Counted from the first letter of the stretch, positions 43,615 through 52,317 are shown. The stretch is 64,000 nt of DNA from DASVTR01 sp033855775 (GCA_033855775.1 JAWVFT010000116.1:1-64000); one strand, 5' to 3'. The notes: a model not told the origin generated them from the letters alone. A program made the numbers and translations.

Positions 43615-45027
43615 ATGAGCATGAATTTATACGAACGCATCCCGAACAACGTTAATCTGTCGGAGGACAAGCGGCTCCAGCGCGCGTTGGAAAACTGGCT
43701 GCCCAATTTTCTTGATTGGTGGCGCGAGATGGGGCCGAACGGTTTTCAGGAGAAAGATGTTTACCTGCGGACGGCCACCTCGGTCGAGCCGGAAGGATGG
43801 GCGCATTTCGATTACGTCAAGATGCCTGACTATCGTTGGGGCATCTTTCTGAAGCCCGCTGGCAAGGATGCGAAAGTCGGTTTCGGCGACAACTACGGGA
43901 TGCCGGTTTATCAGGAAGTGCCGGGCGAGTTTCGCAACGCGCTCAGGCGCATCATCGTCACGCAGGGCGACACGGAGCCTGCTTCGGTCGAACAACAACG
44001 CGAACTCGGCAAGACCTGCCCGTCGCTCTACGACCTGCGCAATCTCTTTCAAGTGAACGTCGAAGAAGGCCGTCACCTGTGGGCGATGGTCTACTTGCTG
44101 CAACGCTATTTCGGGCGCGACGGGCGCGACGAAGCGGACGAGTTGTTGCAACGACGCAGCGGCAACCCGGACAAGCCGCGCATCCTCGAAGCCTTCAATC
44201 AACCGTGCGACGACTGGCTCAACTTTTTCTGCTTCACGATGTTCACAGACCGCGACGGCAAGTATCAACTGGCCGCGCTCGCCGAAAGCGGCTTCGAGCC
44301 GCTGGCCCGCACTTGCCAGTTTATGCTGACCGAAGAAGCGCATCATCTCTTCGTCGGCGAAACGGGCGTGGGCCGCGTCGTCAAGCGCACGGCGCAGTTG
44401 ATGAAGCAGAGCAACGACGGCGACGTGCGCGAACTCGGCGCCATCCCGCTCGACATCCTGCAACGCTACATTAACTTTTGGTTCAGCTATTCGCTGGACC
44501 TCTTCGGCGGCGAGATTAGCTCCAACTCGGCGGACTTCTTCGCCGCCGGCCTCAAGGGACGCTACAAAGAGCAAGACCAGTACGAAGATCACATCGCCGC
44601 GAGCGGCTCTTTCAACTTAACGGTCGTCGAGGACGGCAAACTCGTGCCGCGAGAAGTTCCGCTGAGGAACGCGCTCAACGAAGTGTTGCGCGGCGAGTAC
44701 GTCAAAGACTGCGAACGCGCCCTCACGCGCTGGAACAAGTTCATCGCGGACGAAGGCGTCACGGCGCGGCTCTCGCTGCCGAGCGCTCGCTTTCATCGTC
44801 ACGTCGGAGAATTTTCTGGTCACTCCTTCGACACCGAAGGCCGCCTTATCACGGCGGAAGAGTTTGAGCGCAAGCGCGACGAATGGCTGCCGACGATGGC
44901 CGACCGCGAATACGTTCGCAGCCTGATGCAGCCCGTCACAGAGCCGGGCAAGATAGCCAACTGGATTGCCCCGCCCGCCGCAGGCATCAAAGGCAAGCCG
45001 TTCGAGTTTGAATATGTGAGGCTTTAG
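43615..45027 (+). CDS. boxB: Benzoyl-CoA 2,3-epoxidase oxygenase component (BoxB)
   Basis: 470 residues, the usual BoxB length. The ATG at 43615 follows GGAGTGAGC; an upstream extension into the hairpin is rejected. Diiron ligand motifs are visible: NVEEGRHLWAMVYLLQRYF (Glu, His) and QFMLTEEAHHLFVGETG (Glu, His), as in class I diiron oxygenases. BoxB, fed electrons by the flavin/iron-sulfur reductase BoxA, epoxidises benzoyl-CoA. No BoxA gene is in this window, so the electron donor is elsewhere or different. In this gene context anthraniloyl-CoA is a possible substrate. Confidence 0.92.
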   Translation: MSMNLYERIPNNVNLSEDKRLQRALENWLPNFLDWWREMGPNGFQEKDVYLRTATSVEPEGWAHFDYVKMPDYRWGIFLKPAGKDAKVGFGDNYGMPVYQEVPGEFRNALRRIIVTQGDTEPASVEQQRELGKTCPSLYDLRNLFQVNVEEGRHLWAMVYLLQRYFGRDGRDEADELLQRRSGNPDKPRILEAFNQPCDDWLNFFCFTMFTDRDGKYQLAALAESGFEPLARTCQFMLTEEAHHLFVGETGVGRVVKRTAQLMKQSNDGDVRELGAIPLDILQRYINFWFSYSLDLFGGEISSNSADFFAAGLKGRYKEQDQYEDHIAASGSFNLTVVEDGKLVPREVPLRNALNEVLRGEYVKDCERALTRWNKFIADEGVTARLSLPSARFHRHVGEFSGHSFDTEGRLITAEEFERKRDEWLPTMADREYVRSLMQPVTEPGKIANWIAPPAAGIKGKPFEFEYVRL

Positions 45028-45037
45028 TTAAAGCCGG

Positions 45038-45715
45038 ATGGTTATGGAAGATTTCACGCGCTACGACCAGAAGCTTGAGTTCATCCTGCGCACCAGCGCG
45101 CGCATCTTCGCGTTGAAGGGTTATCACTCGACCTCCATGCGCGACATCTCGCGCGCCACGAAGGTGAGCCTCGCGGGGCTTTATTATTACTGCAAGTCGA
45201 AAGAAGAACTGCTCTTCCTGATTCAGGACAACTGCTTCGGGCATGTCCTCGAACGCCTTGAGCAACGATTGCGCGAAACGACGGACGCGATTGAGAAGCT
45301 GCGCCTCGTCATCGAAAATCATCTCTCGTTTTTCGCGGCCAACATGGCGGAGATGAAGGTGCTGTCGCACGAGGCGGACTCGCTCGCGGGCGAGATGCAC
45401 GAGCGCGTCAGCGGCAAGAAGCAGCAGTACACGCGGCTCGTGCGACGCCTCCTGTCGGAGGCGCAGGGCCAGTTGGACGGCAACCGGCAGAAGCTCGATT
45501 TGACCGTGGCGACCTACGCCTTGTTCGGCATGATGAACTGGATTTACAACTGGTACGACCCGCGCGGCAAGCTCTCGGTCAACGAGTTGGTGGATAACGT
45601 CGCGCGCCTCTTCCTCTCAGGTTTCCTCGCCGGAAACGGCGGCGGCGAGCTACAATTCACGCCGAAGACGACAAAGGCCGAACGCCTGAGCGTTTGGCGC
45701 GCGCCGCAGCAGTAA
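45038..45715 (+). CDS. TetR family transcriptional regulator
   Basis: 225 residues; starts at ATG 45038 or 45044. The N-terminal helix-turn-helix reads ARIFALKGYHSTSMRDISRA, then TKVSLAGLYYYCKSKEEL, the TetR DNA-binding signature. The C-terminal ligand domain has LFGMMNWIYNWYDPRGKLSV, characteristic of regulators of acyl-CoA and fatty-acid-type degradation. It likely binds the palindrome at 41725-41742 and releases on an aryl-CoA ligand. It lies 10 bases after boxB in the operon it should control. Confidence 0.92.
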   Translation: MVMEDFTRYDQKLEFILRTSARIFALKGYHSTSMRDISRATKVSLAGLYYYCKSKEELLFLIQDNCFGHVLERLEQRLRETTDAIEKLRLVIENHLSFFAANMAEMKVLSHEADSLAGEMHERVSGKKQQYTRLVRRLLSEAQGQLDGNRQKLDLTVATYALFGMMNWIYNWYDPRGKLSVNELVDNVARLFLSGFLAGNGGGELQFTPKTTKAERLSVWRAPQQ

Positions 45716-45753
45716 ATTCGGAACAGCAACTTTTTTAACGGAGCTTGATTGAG

Positions 45754-46596
45754 ATGGCAGAAGCGGAAGCAAAGGTTGAAGAGAGTTCGACCGCAGAGAT
45801 GACAGGCAAGCTCGTGCAGTATGCGGCGACGGAGGGCGTCGCGCTGTTGACTTTGAACGACCCGCCCGCGAACACTTACAGCTACGAGATGATGCAGGAG
45901 CTTGACCGCTCGATTCTCGCGGCGCGGATGGACGAGAGCGTCCAAGTCATCGTCATCAAGGGCAGCGGCGACAAGTTTTTCTGCGCGGGCGCCAACATCA
46001 AGATGCTGTCGGAAGTCACGCCGACTTTCAAGTACTACTTCTGCCTGCACGCCAACGAAACTTTGTCGCGGCTTGAGCAGACGCCGAAGCTCGTCATCGC
46101 TGCGATTGGCGGCCATTGCGTCGGCGGCGGCCTGGAGGTGGCGTTGGCGGCGGACGTTCGCGTAGCGCGCAGCGGCGCGGGCAAGATGGGCCTGCCGGAA
46201 GTGAGCCTCGGCGTCTTGCCGGGAACGGGCGGCACGCAGCGCCTTGCGCGCATCGTCGGCAAGTCGCGCGCTATCGAGTTGATGGCGACCGGCGAGTTGT
46301 TCGACTTCGAGCGCGGCTTGGAGTTGGGCCTCGTCAATCACATTTACGAAGCGGGCGACGGCGCGGAGTTTATGCGGCAGGTCATGGCTTACGCCCGAAA
46401 ATTTACTTTGCCGGACAAGGCCGCGCAGGCGGTCGGGCGCATCAAGCGCAGCGTTCAATCCGGCGCGGAGATTCCCTTCGAGTACGGGCTGGCGCTCGAA
46501 CGCGAGATGCAGCAGCAACTCTTCCAATCCGAAGACGCTAGAGAAGGCTTAGACGCCTACGTCCAAAAGCGCAAGGCGCAATTCAAAGGAAAGTAA
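45754..46596 (+). CDS. Enoyl-CoA hydratase (catalytic glutamates kept)
   Basis: 280 residues from the ATG at 45754, which has GGAG 10 bases upstream. Crotonase fold with oxyanion segment DKFFCAGANIKMLSE and both catalytic glutamates (CVGGGLEVALAADVR and MGLPEVSLGVLPGTGGTQRL). It is thus expected to be a true hydratase acting on a 2-enoyl-CoA after ring opening. Among the three stand-alone crotonases in the operon this is the only one with the full hydratase pair. Confidence 0.9.
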   Translation: MAEAEAKVEESSTAEMTGKLVQYAATEGVALLTLNDPPANTYSYEMMQELDRSILAARMDESVQVIVIKGSGDKFFCAGANIKMLSEVTPTFKYYFCLHANETLSRLEQTPKLVIAAIGGHCVGGGLEVALAADVRVARSGAGKMGLPEVSLGVLPGTGGTQRLARIVGKSRAIELMATGELFDFERGLELGLVNHIYEAGDGAEFMRQVMAYARKFTLPDKAAQAVGRIKRSVQSGAEIPFEYGLALEREMQQQLFQSEDAREGLDAYVQKRKAQFKGK

Positions 46597-46600
46597 GACA

Positions 46601-46679
46601 GTGATAGGTGATAAGCAGTAAGAAAAAGCAAGACAGCTTTCTCTTACTGCTTATCACTTATCACCTATCACCTATCACT
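46601..46679. repeat. Heptad hairpin element 5 (GTGATAR type)
   Basis: GTGATAAGCAGTAAG (46608-46622) pairs perfectly with CTTACTGCTTATCAC (46643-46657), extended by heptads on both sides. It starts four bases after the previous stop codon and ends four bases before the next ATG (46683), which has no Shine-Dalgarno sequence. Confidence 0.9.
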
Positions 46680-46682
46680 CTT

Positions 46683-47480
46683 ATGTACGACAATCTCAAA
46701 GTCACAACCGAAGCGGGCATCAGGACGATGACGCTTGACCGTCCTGAAAAGTTGAATGCTTTCGCGGGACACATGCGGCGCGATTTGGCCGAAGCCCTGG
46801 AGCAGGCGGCGAGCGCGCGTGACGTGCGCGTCGTCGTCATCACGGGCGCGGGGCGCGGCTTTTGCGCGGGCGCGGACGTGGCCTACATGGCAGAGTTGAT
46901 GGAGCGGGACGACGCGGACGAGTTCGCGCGACTGCTCGGCGCGGGCCGCCGCGTCGTGACGGCGATACGAGAAATGTCGAAGCCTGTGATTGCCGCCGTC
47001 AACGGCGCGGCCTACGGCGCGGGCTTCAATCTGGCGCTCTGCTGCGACCTGCGCGTGGCCTCGGAGTCCGCCTCGTTCAGCCAGTCGTTCGTCAAAGTCG
47101 GGCTGCACCCGGATTGGGGCGGGACATATTTTTTGCCGCGCATGTTGCCGCCGAATCTGGCCTGCGAGATGTTTTTCCTGGGCGATGCGATTGACGCAAG
47201 ACGCGCGCTCGAACTCGGCCTCGTCAATCGTGTCTTCACTGATGCGGAACTGATGAGAGAGACGCGACAGATGGCCGAACGCCTGCGCGACGCGCCTTTG
47301 AGGTCAATCGCCGCGGCCAAGCACGCCGTCTACATGAGCGACAATGCCAGCCTTGAGCGCATGCTTCAATATGAGACGGAAGCGCAGCTACAATGTTTCG
47401 AGTCGGACGAAGCGCGCGAGCGTGTCCGCGCATTTTTAGAGAAACGGCCTCCGCGCGTCACGACCGGCTCGCTCAGATAA
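46683..47480 (+). CDS. Crotonase-fold isomerase (PaaG-like)
   Basis: 265 residues from the ATG at 46683; the upstream extension would be encoded by the hairpin. Oxyanion segment GRGFCAGADVAYMAEL. The hydratase glutamates are replaced (GAGFNLALCCDLRVAS; SFVKVGL), but HPDWGGTYFLPR carries the Asp of PaaG-type isomerases. PaaG converts ring 1,2-epoxyphenylacetyl-CoA to an oxepin and shifts double bonds in enoyl-CoAs. Here it likely isomerises a double bond in the dehydroadipyl-CoA-like product or acts on the ring epoxide. Confidence 0.85.
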   Translation: MYDNLKVTTEAGIRTMTLDRPEKLNAFAGHMRRDLAEALEQAASARDVRVVVITGAGRGFCAGADVAYMAELMERDDADEFARLLGAGRRVVTAIREMSKPVIAAVNGAAYGAGFNLALCCDLRVASESASFSQSFVKVGLHPDWGGTYFLPRMLPPNLACEMFFLGDAIDARRALELGLVNRVFTDAELMRETRQMAERLRDAPLRSIAAAKHAVYMSDNASLERMLQYETEAQLQCFESDEARERVRAFLEKRPPRVTTGSLR

Positions 47481-47526
47481 AGAGCCGCGAACTTTATGCG
47501 AGATTGACGTTCTTCGTTTCAGCAAG

Positions 47527-48309
47527 TTGAAGCTCAAAGACAAAACAGCTTTCATCACGGGCGGCGGACGCGGCATCGGTCGCGCCGTCGCCTTCGCGTT
47601 CGCGCGTGAAGGGGCGCGCGTGGCGGTCGCTGCGCGCACAGTTCAACAGGTCGAGCAGGCGGCGGCGGAAATCAATGAGACGTTTGCGACAAAGGCCCTC
47701 GCGGTCGTCTGCGATGTCTCGGATGCGGAGAGCGTGCGGCGCGCTTTTGAAACTGTGGGCGAGCGATTCGGCGGCGGCGTTGAGATTCTCGTCAACAACG
47801 CTGGCATCGCCGAGAGCGCGCCGCTTGTTAAGACCAGCGACGAACTCTGGCAGCGTCACTTGGCCGTTAATCTGACCGGCACGTTTTTCTGCGCGCGAGC
47901 CGCGCTGCCCGCGATGATTGCGCGCGGTTGGGGACGCATCATCAACGTCGCTTCCATCGCAGGCAAAACCGGCGCGCCCTACATCGCGGCTTACACGGCC
48001 TCGAAGCATGGCGTGTTGGGGCTGACGCGCTCGCTCGCGCTCGAAGTGGCTTTGAAGGGCATCACGGTCAACGCCATCTGTCCGGGCTACGTCGAAACAG
48101 AGATGGCGCGGCAGGCCATCAACAACATCTCCGGCAAGACGGGCAAGAGTGAGGCGGAAGCGCGCGACGTGCTCAATCGCATGAGCCCGCAGAATCGTCT
48201 CGTCACGCCGGAGGAAGTGGCCGCGCTCGCCTTGCTGCTGGCCTCCGAAGAAGGGCGCGGCATCAACGGGCAAGCCATCAACGTTGACGGCGGCAGCGTG
48301 CTCTTTTGA
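47527..48309 (+). CDS. SDR family 3-hydroxyacyl-CoA dehydrogenase-like
   Basis: 260 residues from a TTG at 47527. Classical short-chain dehydrogenase: TAFITGGGRGIGRAVAFAFA (NAD(P) loop), LVNNAGIAESAP, catalytic Ser-Tyr-Lys (NVASIAGKTGAPYIAAYTAS followed by KHG) and VNAICPGYVETEMA. It would oxidise the 3-hydroxy intermediate made by the hydratase, an SDR replacing the usual two-domain dehydrogenase. A substrate on the ring (a hydroxy-cyclohexene carboxyl-CoA) is also possible. Confidence 0.88.
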   Translation: MKLKDKTAFITGGGRGIGRAVAFAFAREGARVAVAARTVQQVEQAAAEINETFATKALAVVCDVSDAESVRRAFETVGERFGGGVEILVNNAGIAESAPLVKTSDELWQRHLAVNLTGTFFCARAALPAMIARGWGRIINVASIAGKTGAPYIAAYTASKHGVLGLTRSLALEVALKGITVNAICPGYVETEMARQAINNISGKTGKSEAEARDVLNRMSPQNRLVTPEEVAALALLLASEEGRGINGQAINVDGGSVLF

Positions 48310-48422
48310 GTTTGAATGACGAATGAAGCTTAACGGATGAAAGCAGAGCTATGCCGCATCCGGCCCGAAGCGTGAAGCAGCGCGATAATCTAACATCCGG
48401 CGCTTGAAATCCGACATCGTTT

Positions 48423-48824
48423 ATGGCCTTCAAATTCATCAACCCAGAATCGCTCGGCCCTGCGCGCGGCTATAGCAACGGCGTGCTCTCAACTGAGGGC
48501 GGCGCGTTGCTCTTTGTCGCCGGACAGGTCGGCTGGAACGAGGAGCAACGCTTCGTCAGCGACGCTTTCGTCGAACAGTTTGACCGCGCGCTCGCCAACG
48601 TCATCACGGTCGTCGAAGCGGCTGGCGGCAAGCCTGAGCAGATAGCGCGCCTGACCATCTACGTCACGGACAAGTATTTGTATCTGGCATCACTCGGCGA
48701 AATCGGCGAGCGTTACCGCGCGCGCATGAATCGCCACTTCCCCGCGATGTCGCTCGTCGAAGTCAAGTCGCTGCTCGAAGACAACGCGAAGGTGGAGATT
48801 GAAGCGATAGCGGTAATACAGTGA
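48423..48824 (+). CDS. Rid family protein lacking the deaminase arginine
   Basis: 133 residues with the YjgF/YER057c/UK114 fold: LLFVAGQVGWNEEQRF, FDRALANVITVVEAAGGKPE and VEIEAIAVIQ at the end. In RidA the segment PARSCVEVARLP carries Arg105, which holds the substrate carboxylate for imine/enamine hydrolysis. Here it reads PAMSLVEVKSLL, so that arginine is Met109. This places the protein in a non-RidA subgroup, which includes 2-aminomuconate deaminase-type members. In a tryptophan/anthranilate operon, release of ammonia from an amino-enoyl-CoA or iminium intermediate is a reasonable role (inference). Confidence 0.88.
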   Translation: MAFKFINPESLGPARGYSNGVLSTEGGALLFVAGQVGWNEEQRFVSDAFVEQFDRALANVITVVEAAGGKPEQIARLTIYVTDKYLYLASLGEIGERYRARMNRHFPAMSLVEVKSLLEDNAKVEIEAIAVIQ

Positions 48825-48963
48825 CAAGTGACGAGTGACAAGTGACGAGCAAGAACAAACGACAAGTAATGATAAAAGATGAGTAAGAACAAAACGAGGA
48901 GCCGAGCCTTAAGCCGCTGGCTTTAACTTGTCACTCGTCACTCTTAACTTGTCACTGCTTTTT
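48819..48963. repeat. Heptad hairpin element 6 (GTGACRA type)
   Basis: 5' arm CAGTGACAAGTGACGAGTGA (from 48819, containing the Rid stop codon) and 3' arm CTTGTCACTCGTCACTCTTA onward to 48957, followed by a run of T. The loop shares GGAGCCGAGCCTTAAGCCGC and TGGCTTTAACTTGTCAC with element 4. The ATG at 48965 follows the T-run directly. Confidence 0.9.
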
Positions 48964-48964
48964 T

Positions 48965-49774
48965 ATGCTAAGTCCAAAAAGTTTTCTTTACGAAGCGCGG
49001 AACGGCGTGGGCTATATCACTTTGAATCGCCCCGAGCGGCTCAACGCGCTGACCTTTGAAGTCTACCGCGAGTTGACGGATTTGTTTGCGGCTTTGCGCG
49101 ACGAGGGCGACATGCGCGCGGTTGTCATCACGGGCGCGGGGCGCGCGTTCTGTTCGGGCGGCGACGTGCATGACATCATCGGCGAGTTGTTTGCGCGCGA
49201 CATGCAGGGCTTGCTGGAATTTACGCGGATGACTTGCGAGTTGGTGCGCAACATACGCGCCGTGCCGCAGCCCGTCATCGCCAGCCTTAACGGAACGACG
49301 GCGGGCGCGGGCGCGTGCATAGCGCTGGCGGCTGACATTCGGCTGGCGAGCGAAGAGGCGAAGATAGCTTTTCTCTTCGTGCGCGTCGGGCTGTCGGGCG
49401 CGGACATGGGCGCGGCCTACCTTCTGCCGCGACTCGTCGGCCTCGGCAAAGCGACCGAGTTGCTCTACACCGGCGACTTTATGACGGCGGCGGAAGCGTT
49501 GCGCGCCGGTCTTTATAATCGCGTCGTGCCGCAAGCCGAACTCGCCGCCGAGACGCGCGCGTTGGCCGAGCGGCTGGCGCGCGGCCCGTCATTCGCGCTG
49601 GCGATGACGAAAGAGATGCTCAACCGCGAGATGGACGTGAGCCTAGACACAGCGCTCGAATGGGAAGCGCAGGCCCAGGCCATCTGCATGCAACACCCGG
49701 ATTACCGCGAAGCCTACGAAGCCTTCGTCGCACGGCGCGAGCCGAAGTTTAAAGCAGCGACAAGTGAAGAGTGA
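48965..49774 (+). CDS. Crotonase-fold protein, non-canonical active site
   Basis: 269 residues. Fold motifs are NRPERLNALTFEVY, GAGRAFCSGGDVHDI (oxyanion hole) and FLFVRVGLSGADMGAAYLLP. Both hydratase glutamates are replaced (GAGACIALAADIRLAS; FVRVGL) and the PaaG Asp is not clearly aligned. It may be a hydrolase, isomerase or ring-cleaving member of the superfamily. The last residues (AATSEE) are encoded by the start of heptad hairpin 7, so the repeat has extended or replaced the C-terminus. Confidence 0.85.
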   Translation: MLSPKSFLYEARNGVGYITLNRPERLNALTFEVYRELTDLFAALRDEGDMRAVVITGAGRAFCSGGDVHDIIGELFARDMQGLLEFTRMTCELVRNIRAVPQPVIASLNGTTAGAGACIALAADIRLASEEAKIAFLFVRVGLSGADMGAAYLLPRLVGLGKATELLYTGDFMTAAEALRAGLYNRVVPQAELAAETRALAERLARGPSFALAMTKEMLNREMDVSLDTALEWEAQAQAICMQHPDYREAYEAFVARREPKFKAATSEE

Positions 49775-49935
49775 CAAGTGACAAGTTAAGCGACGAACGA
49801 TGAGCAGCGAGCGATGAGCAGCAAGCAATAGCCTCTTAACTCATCGCTTGCGGTTCATCGCTCGCTGCTCATTGCTCATTACTCGTCACAGCTTGTCTTC
49901 CTGCTCGTCACTTGTCACTTGTCACTCGTCACTTG
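49756..49935. repeat. Heptad hairpin element 7 (GTGACRA type)
   Basis: A compound element: an outer arm of GTGACAA units around the previous stop codon, and a 3' arm CTCGTCACTTGTCACTTGTC onward to 49935. An inner arm of GATGAGCAGCGAGC-like units pairs with GCTCGCTGCTCAT. It ends four bases before the ATG at 49940. It overlaps the 3' end of the preceding coding region by about 19 bases. Confidence 0.85.
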
Positions 49936-49939
49936 AGTT

Positions 49940-51091
49940 ATGGACACCTTCATTACAGAGACGCCGTTTTTCACGACCGAGCAGCGGAATCTGGCGGCGA
50001 GCGTGGCGGGATTTGTCGCCACGGAGATTGAGCCGCGCGCAGACGAGGAGCCGGACACGGAAGCGCAGTTTCGCGCGCTGCTCGCGCTCTTGGCCGAGGC
50101 GGGGCTGCTGCGCTACGCCGTCGCCGCCGCCGACGCGCGCTTCGACACGCGCTCGCTCTGCCTGATACGCGAAGCCCTCGCTTATTCTTCCTCGCTCGCA
50201 GACATGGCCTTCGTCATGCAGGGTCTTGGAACTTACGCTATCAGTCTGGCCGCGCCCGAACACGTCCGCGACTTCTGGCTTGAGCGCGCGGCCAGCGGCA
50301 AGGCCATCGCCGCTTTCGCTTTGACGGAAACGAACGCCGGTTCGGATGTCGCCGCCATCGAGACGACGGCGCGGCGCGACGGCGACGCTTACCTCATTGA
50401 CGGCCACAAGCGTTTCATCTCAAACGCGGGGCTGGCAGACTTCTACACGGTCTTTGCCCGAACCGGCACGCGCAAGGATGGACGCGCGGAGCTTTCGGCC
50501 TTCGTCGTCGGAGCGCGTATGCCGGGCTTTCGCGTGCGCCAGCGGATGTTGATGATTGCGCCGCACCCGATTGGCGAAATAGAGTTCAACGCCGCCCGCG
50601 TGCCTGCCGAAGATATGGTCGGGCGCGAAGGCGACGGCTTTCAGTTGGCGATGCAAACCCTGGACACTTTTCGCGCCAGCGTCGGGGCGGCGGCCTGCGG
50701 CATGGCCCGCCGCGCGCTTGACGAAGCTCTGGCCTACGCCCGCAAGCGTCGCCAGTTCGGGCAACCCATCGCCGAGCATCAGTTGATACGCGAGAAGCTG
50801 GCCGACATGGCGACCGAGCTTGACGCCGCGCGCCTGCTCGTCTATCGCGCAGCTTATCTCAAGGACGCAGGGGCGGAGCGCGTCACACGCGAAGCCAGCG
50901 AGGCCAAGCTCTACGCCACCGAAGCTGCCGGACGCATCATTGACAGCGCGCTGCAAATCCACGGCGGCAGCGGCCTCGTGCGCGGCAGCGTTGTCGAACG
51001 ACTCTACAGAGACGCGCGCGCCCTGCGGATTTACGAAGGCACCTCCGAGATTCAAAAACTGATTATCGCGGGCCAACTCTTAGACGAATAA
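49940..51091 (+). CDS. Acyl-CoA dehydrogenase
   Basis: 383 residues with the standard three-domain fold: FALTETNAGSDVAAIETTAR, DGDAYLIDGHKRFISNAGLA, YARKRRQFGQPIAEHQLIRE, IHGGSGLVRGSVVERLYRDA and YEGTSEIQKLIIAGQLL. The Glu of YEGTSE is at the catalytic base position of medium/short-chain enzymes. FAD-dependent oxidation at the 2,3 carbons of a CoA ester, passing electrons to ETF. It fits dehydrogenation of a ring-reduced or ring-opened CoA intermediate. The start follows hairpin 7 and the next gene begins 3 bases after its stop. Confidence 0.92.
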   Translation: MDTFITETPFFTTEQRNLAASVAGFVATEIEPRADEEPDTEAQFRALLALLAEAGLLRYAVAAADARFDTRSLCLIREALAYSSSLADMAFVMQGLGTYAISLAAPEHVRDFWLERAASGKAIAAFALTETNAGSDVAAIETTARRDGDAYLIDGHKRFISNAGLADFYTVFARTGTRKDGRAELSAFVVGARMPGFRVRQRMLMIAPHPIGEIEFNAARVPAEDMVGREGDGFQLAMQTLDTFRASVGAAACGMARRALDEALAYARKRRQFGQPIAEHQLIREKLADMATELDAARLLVYRAAYLKDAGAERVTREASEAKLYATEAAGRIIDSALQIHGGSGLVRGSVVERLYRDARALRIYEGTSEIQKLIIAGQLLDE

Positions 51092-51094
51092 AGC

Positions 51095-52222
51095 ATGAAC
51101 ATCAACATCATCGGCGGCGGGCCAGCCGGATTGTATTTCGCGCTGTTGATGAAGAAGACGAATCCGGCGCGCGCGGTCACGGTCTTCGAGCGCAACTCGG
51201 CGGACGACACGTTCGGTTGGGGCGTCGTCTTTTCCGACAAGACGCTTTCGTATTTGAAGGAGAACGACGAGCCTTCGTATCAACAGATCACGGAGAGATT
51301 CGAGACGTGGGATAACGTGGATGTCGTCCACCGCGACCAAAAGGTGACGATTCGCGGCAACAAGTTTTCCGGCATCGCGCGCATAGAGTTGCTGCGCATT
51401 CTTCAGCAGCGCGCGGCTGAGCTTGATGTCGAGTTAAAATTTCAAACGGAAGTCTCCGACATCGAACAACTGGCGGGCGCGAGCGACTTGCTGGTCGGAG
51501 CCGACGGCATCAACAGCGCTGTGCGCGAGCGGCATGCGGAGAGTTTCGAGCCGGAGCTTTCCGTGCGCCGGAACAAATATATCTGGTACGGCACGCGACA
51601 ATTATTTCACGGCCTGACGCTGACCTTCCGCCAAACGCAGGACGGCGTTTTCGCCGCGCACTCTTACAAGTTCAACCAAACGACCAGCACCTTCATCGTC
51701 GAGTGCGACGCAGAGACCTGGGCGCGCGCTGGCTTCGACCAACGCTCCGATGAAGAGACGCGAGCTTACCTGTCAACCGTCTTCGGCAACGACCTTGATA
51801 ATCATCCGCTGCTCTCGAACAACTCGAAGTGGATTAACTTCGTCAACGTCAAAAATAGACATTGGAGCCACGGCCACACGGTTCTGCTCGGCGACGCTTT
51901 GCACACGGCCCACTTCTCCATCGGCTCAGGCACGAAGCTCGCGCTCGAAGACGCCATTGCCCTGCACGATTGTTTTCAATCCGAGCCGGAGACGCGCGCC
52001 GCCCTGCGCGAGTTTGAGCGACGACGCAAGCCAATCATCGAGGCTTACCAGGAAGCAGCTTACGAGAGCCTCGTCTGGTTCGAGAACGTCAAGCAATACA
52101 TCTCGCTCGCTCCGCTGCCCTTCGCCTACAAGCTGATGACGCGCAGCAAAAAGATTGATTACGATAATCTCAAAAGGCGCGACCCGCAGTTCATCGCGGC
52201 TTACGAACAGTCCATCAGTTAG
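51095..52222 (+). CDS. Flavin monooxygenase resembling the N-terminal half of 2-aminobenzoyl-CoA monooxygenase/reductase
   Basis: 375 residues. FAD motifs are NIIGGGPAGLYFALLMKK at the start, the DG motif in LLVGADGINSAVRERHAESF, and the GD motif HTVLLGDALHTAHFSIGSGT. The stretch FERNSADDTFGWGVVFSD is typical of salicylyl-CoA 5-hydroxylase and anthraniloyl-CoA monooxygenase proteins. Those enzymes are about 770 residues with an old-yellow-enzyme domain fused at the C-terminus; here the protein stops after the monooxygenase part. The neighbouring convergent gene encodes an OYE protein, so the two activities may be on separate chains. Predicted to hydroxylate the ring of anthraniloyl-CoA with NAD(P)H and O2. 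Confidence 0.85.
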   Translation: MNINIIGGGPAGLYFALLMKKTNPARAVTVFERNSADDTFGWGVVFSDKTLSYLKENDEPSYQQITERFETWDNVDVVHRDQKVTIRGNKFSGIARIELLRILQQRAAELDVELKFQTEVSDIEQLAGASDLLVGADGINSAVRERHAESFEPELSVRRNKYIWYGTRQLFHGLTLTFRQTQDGVFAAHSYKFNQTTSTFIVECDAETWARAGFDQRSDEETRAYLSTVFGNDLDNHPLLSNNSKWINFVNVKNRHWSHGHTVLLGDALHTAHFSIGSGTKLALEDAIALHDCFQSEPETRAALREFERRRKPIIEAYQEAAYESLVWFENVKQYISLAPLPFAYKLMTRSKKIDYDNLKRRDPQFIAAYEQSIS

Positions 52223-52283
52223 CCCTGCCTGAAAGCCTCAGCATAATGCCGCCGGAGAGCGAGCGTTTCGCTTAAAAAAATGC

Positions 52284-52311
52284 TTGCAAAATTTTTCAAG
52301 TGGAGTTATAA
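52284..52311 (+). promoter_or_regulatory. Possible promoter of a small RNA
   Basis: TTGCAA (52284-52289) and TTATAA (52306-52311) with a 16-base spacer, in an AT-rich patch directly after the flavin monooxygenase gene. Confidence 0.4.
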
Positions 52312-52317
52312 AGCGCT

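Noticed and set aside
43627..44592. Minus-strand open frame of 321 residues opposite boxB
   Set aside because: Antisense to BoxB with its recognisable diiron motifs; no family features or ribosome site.
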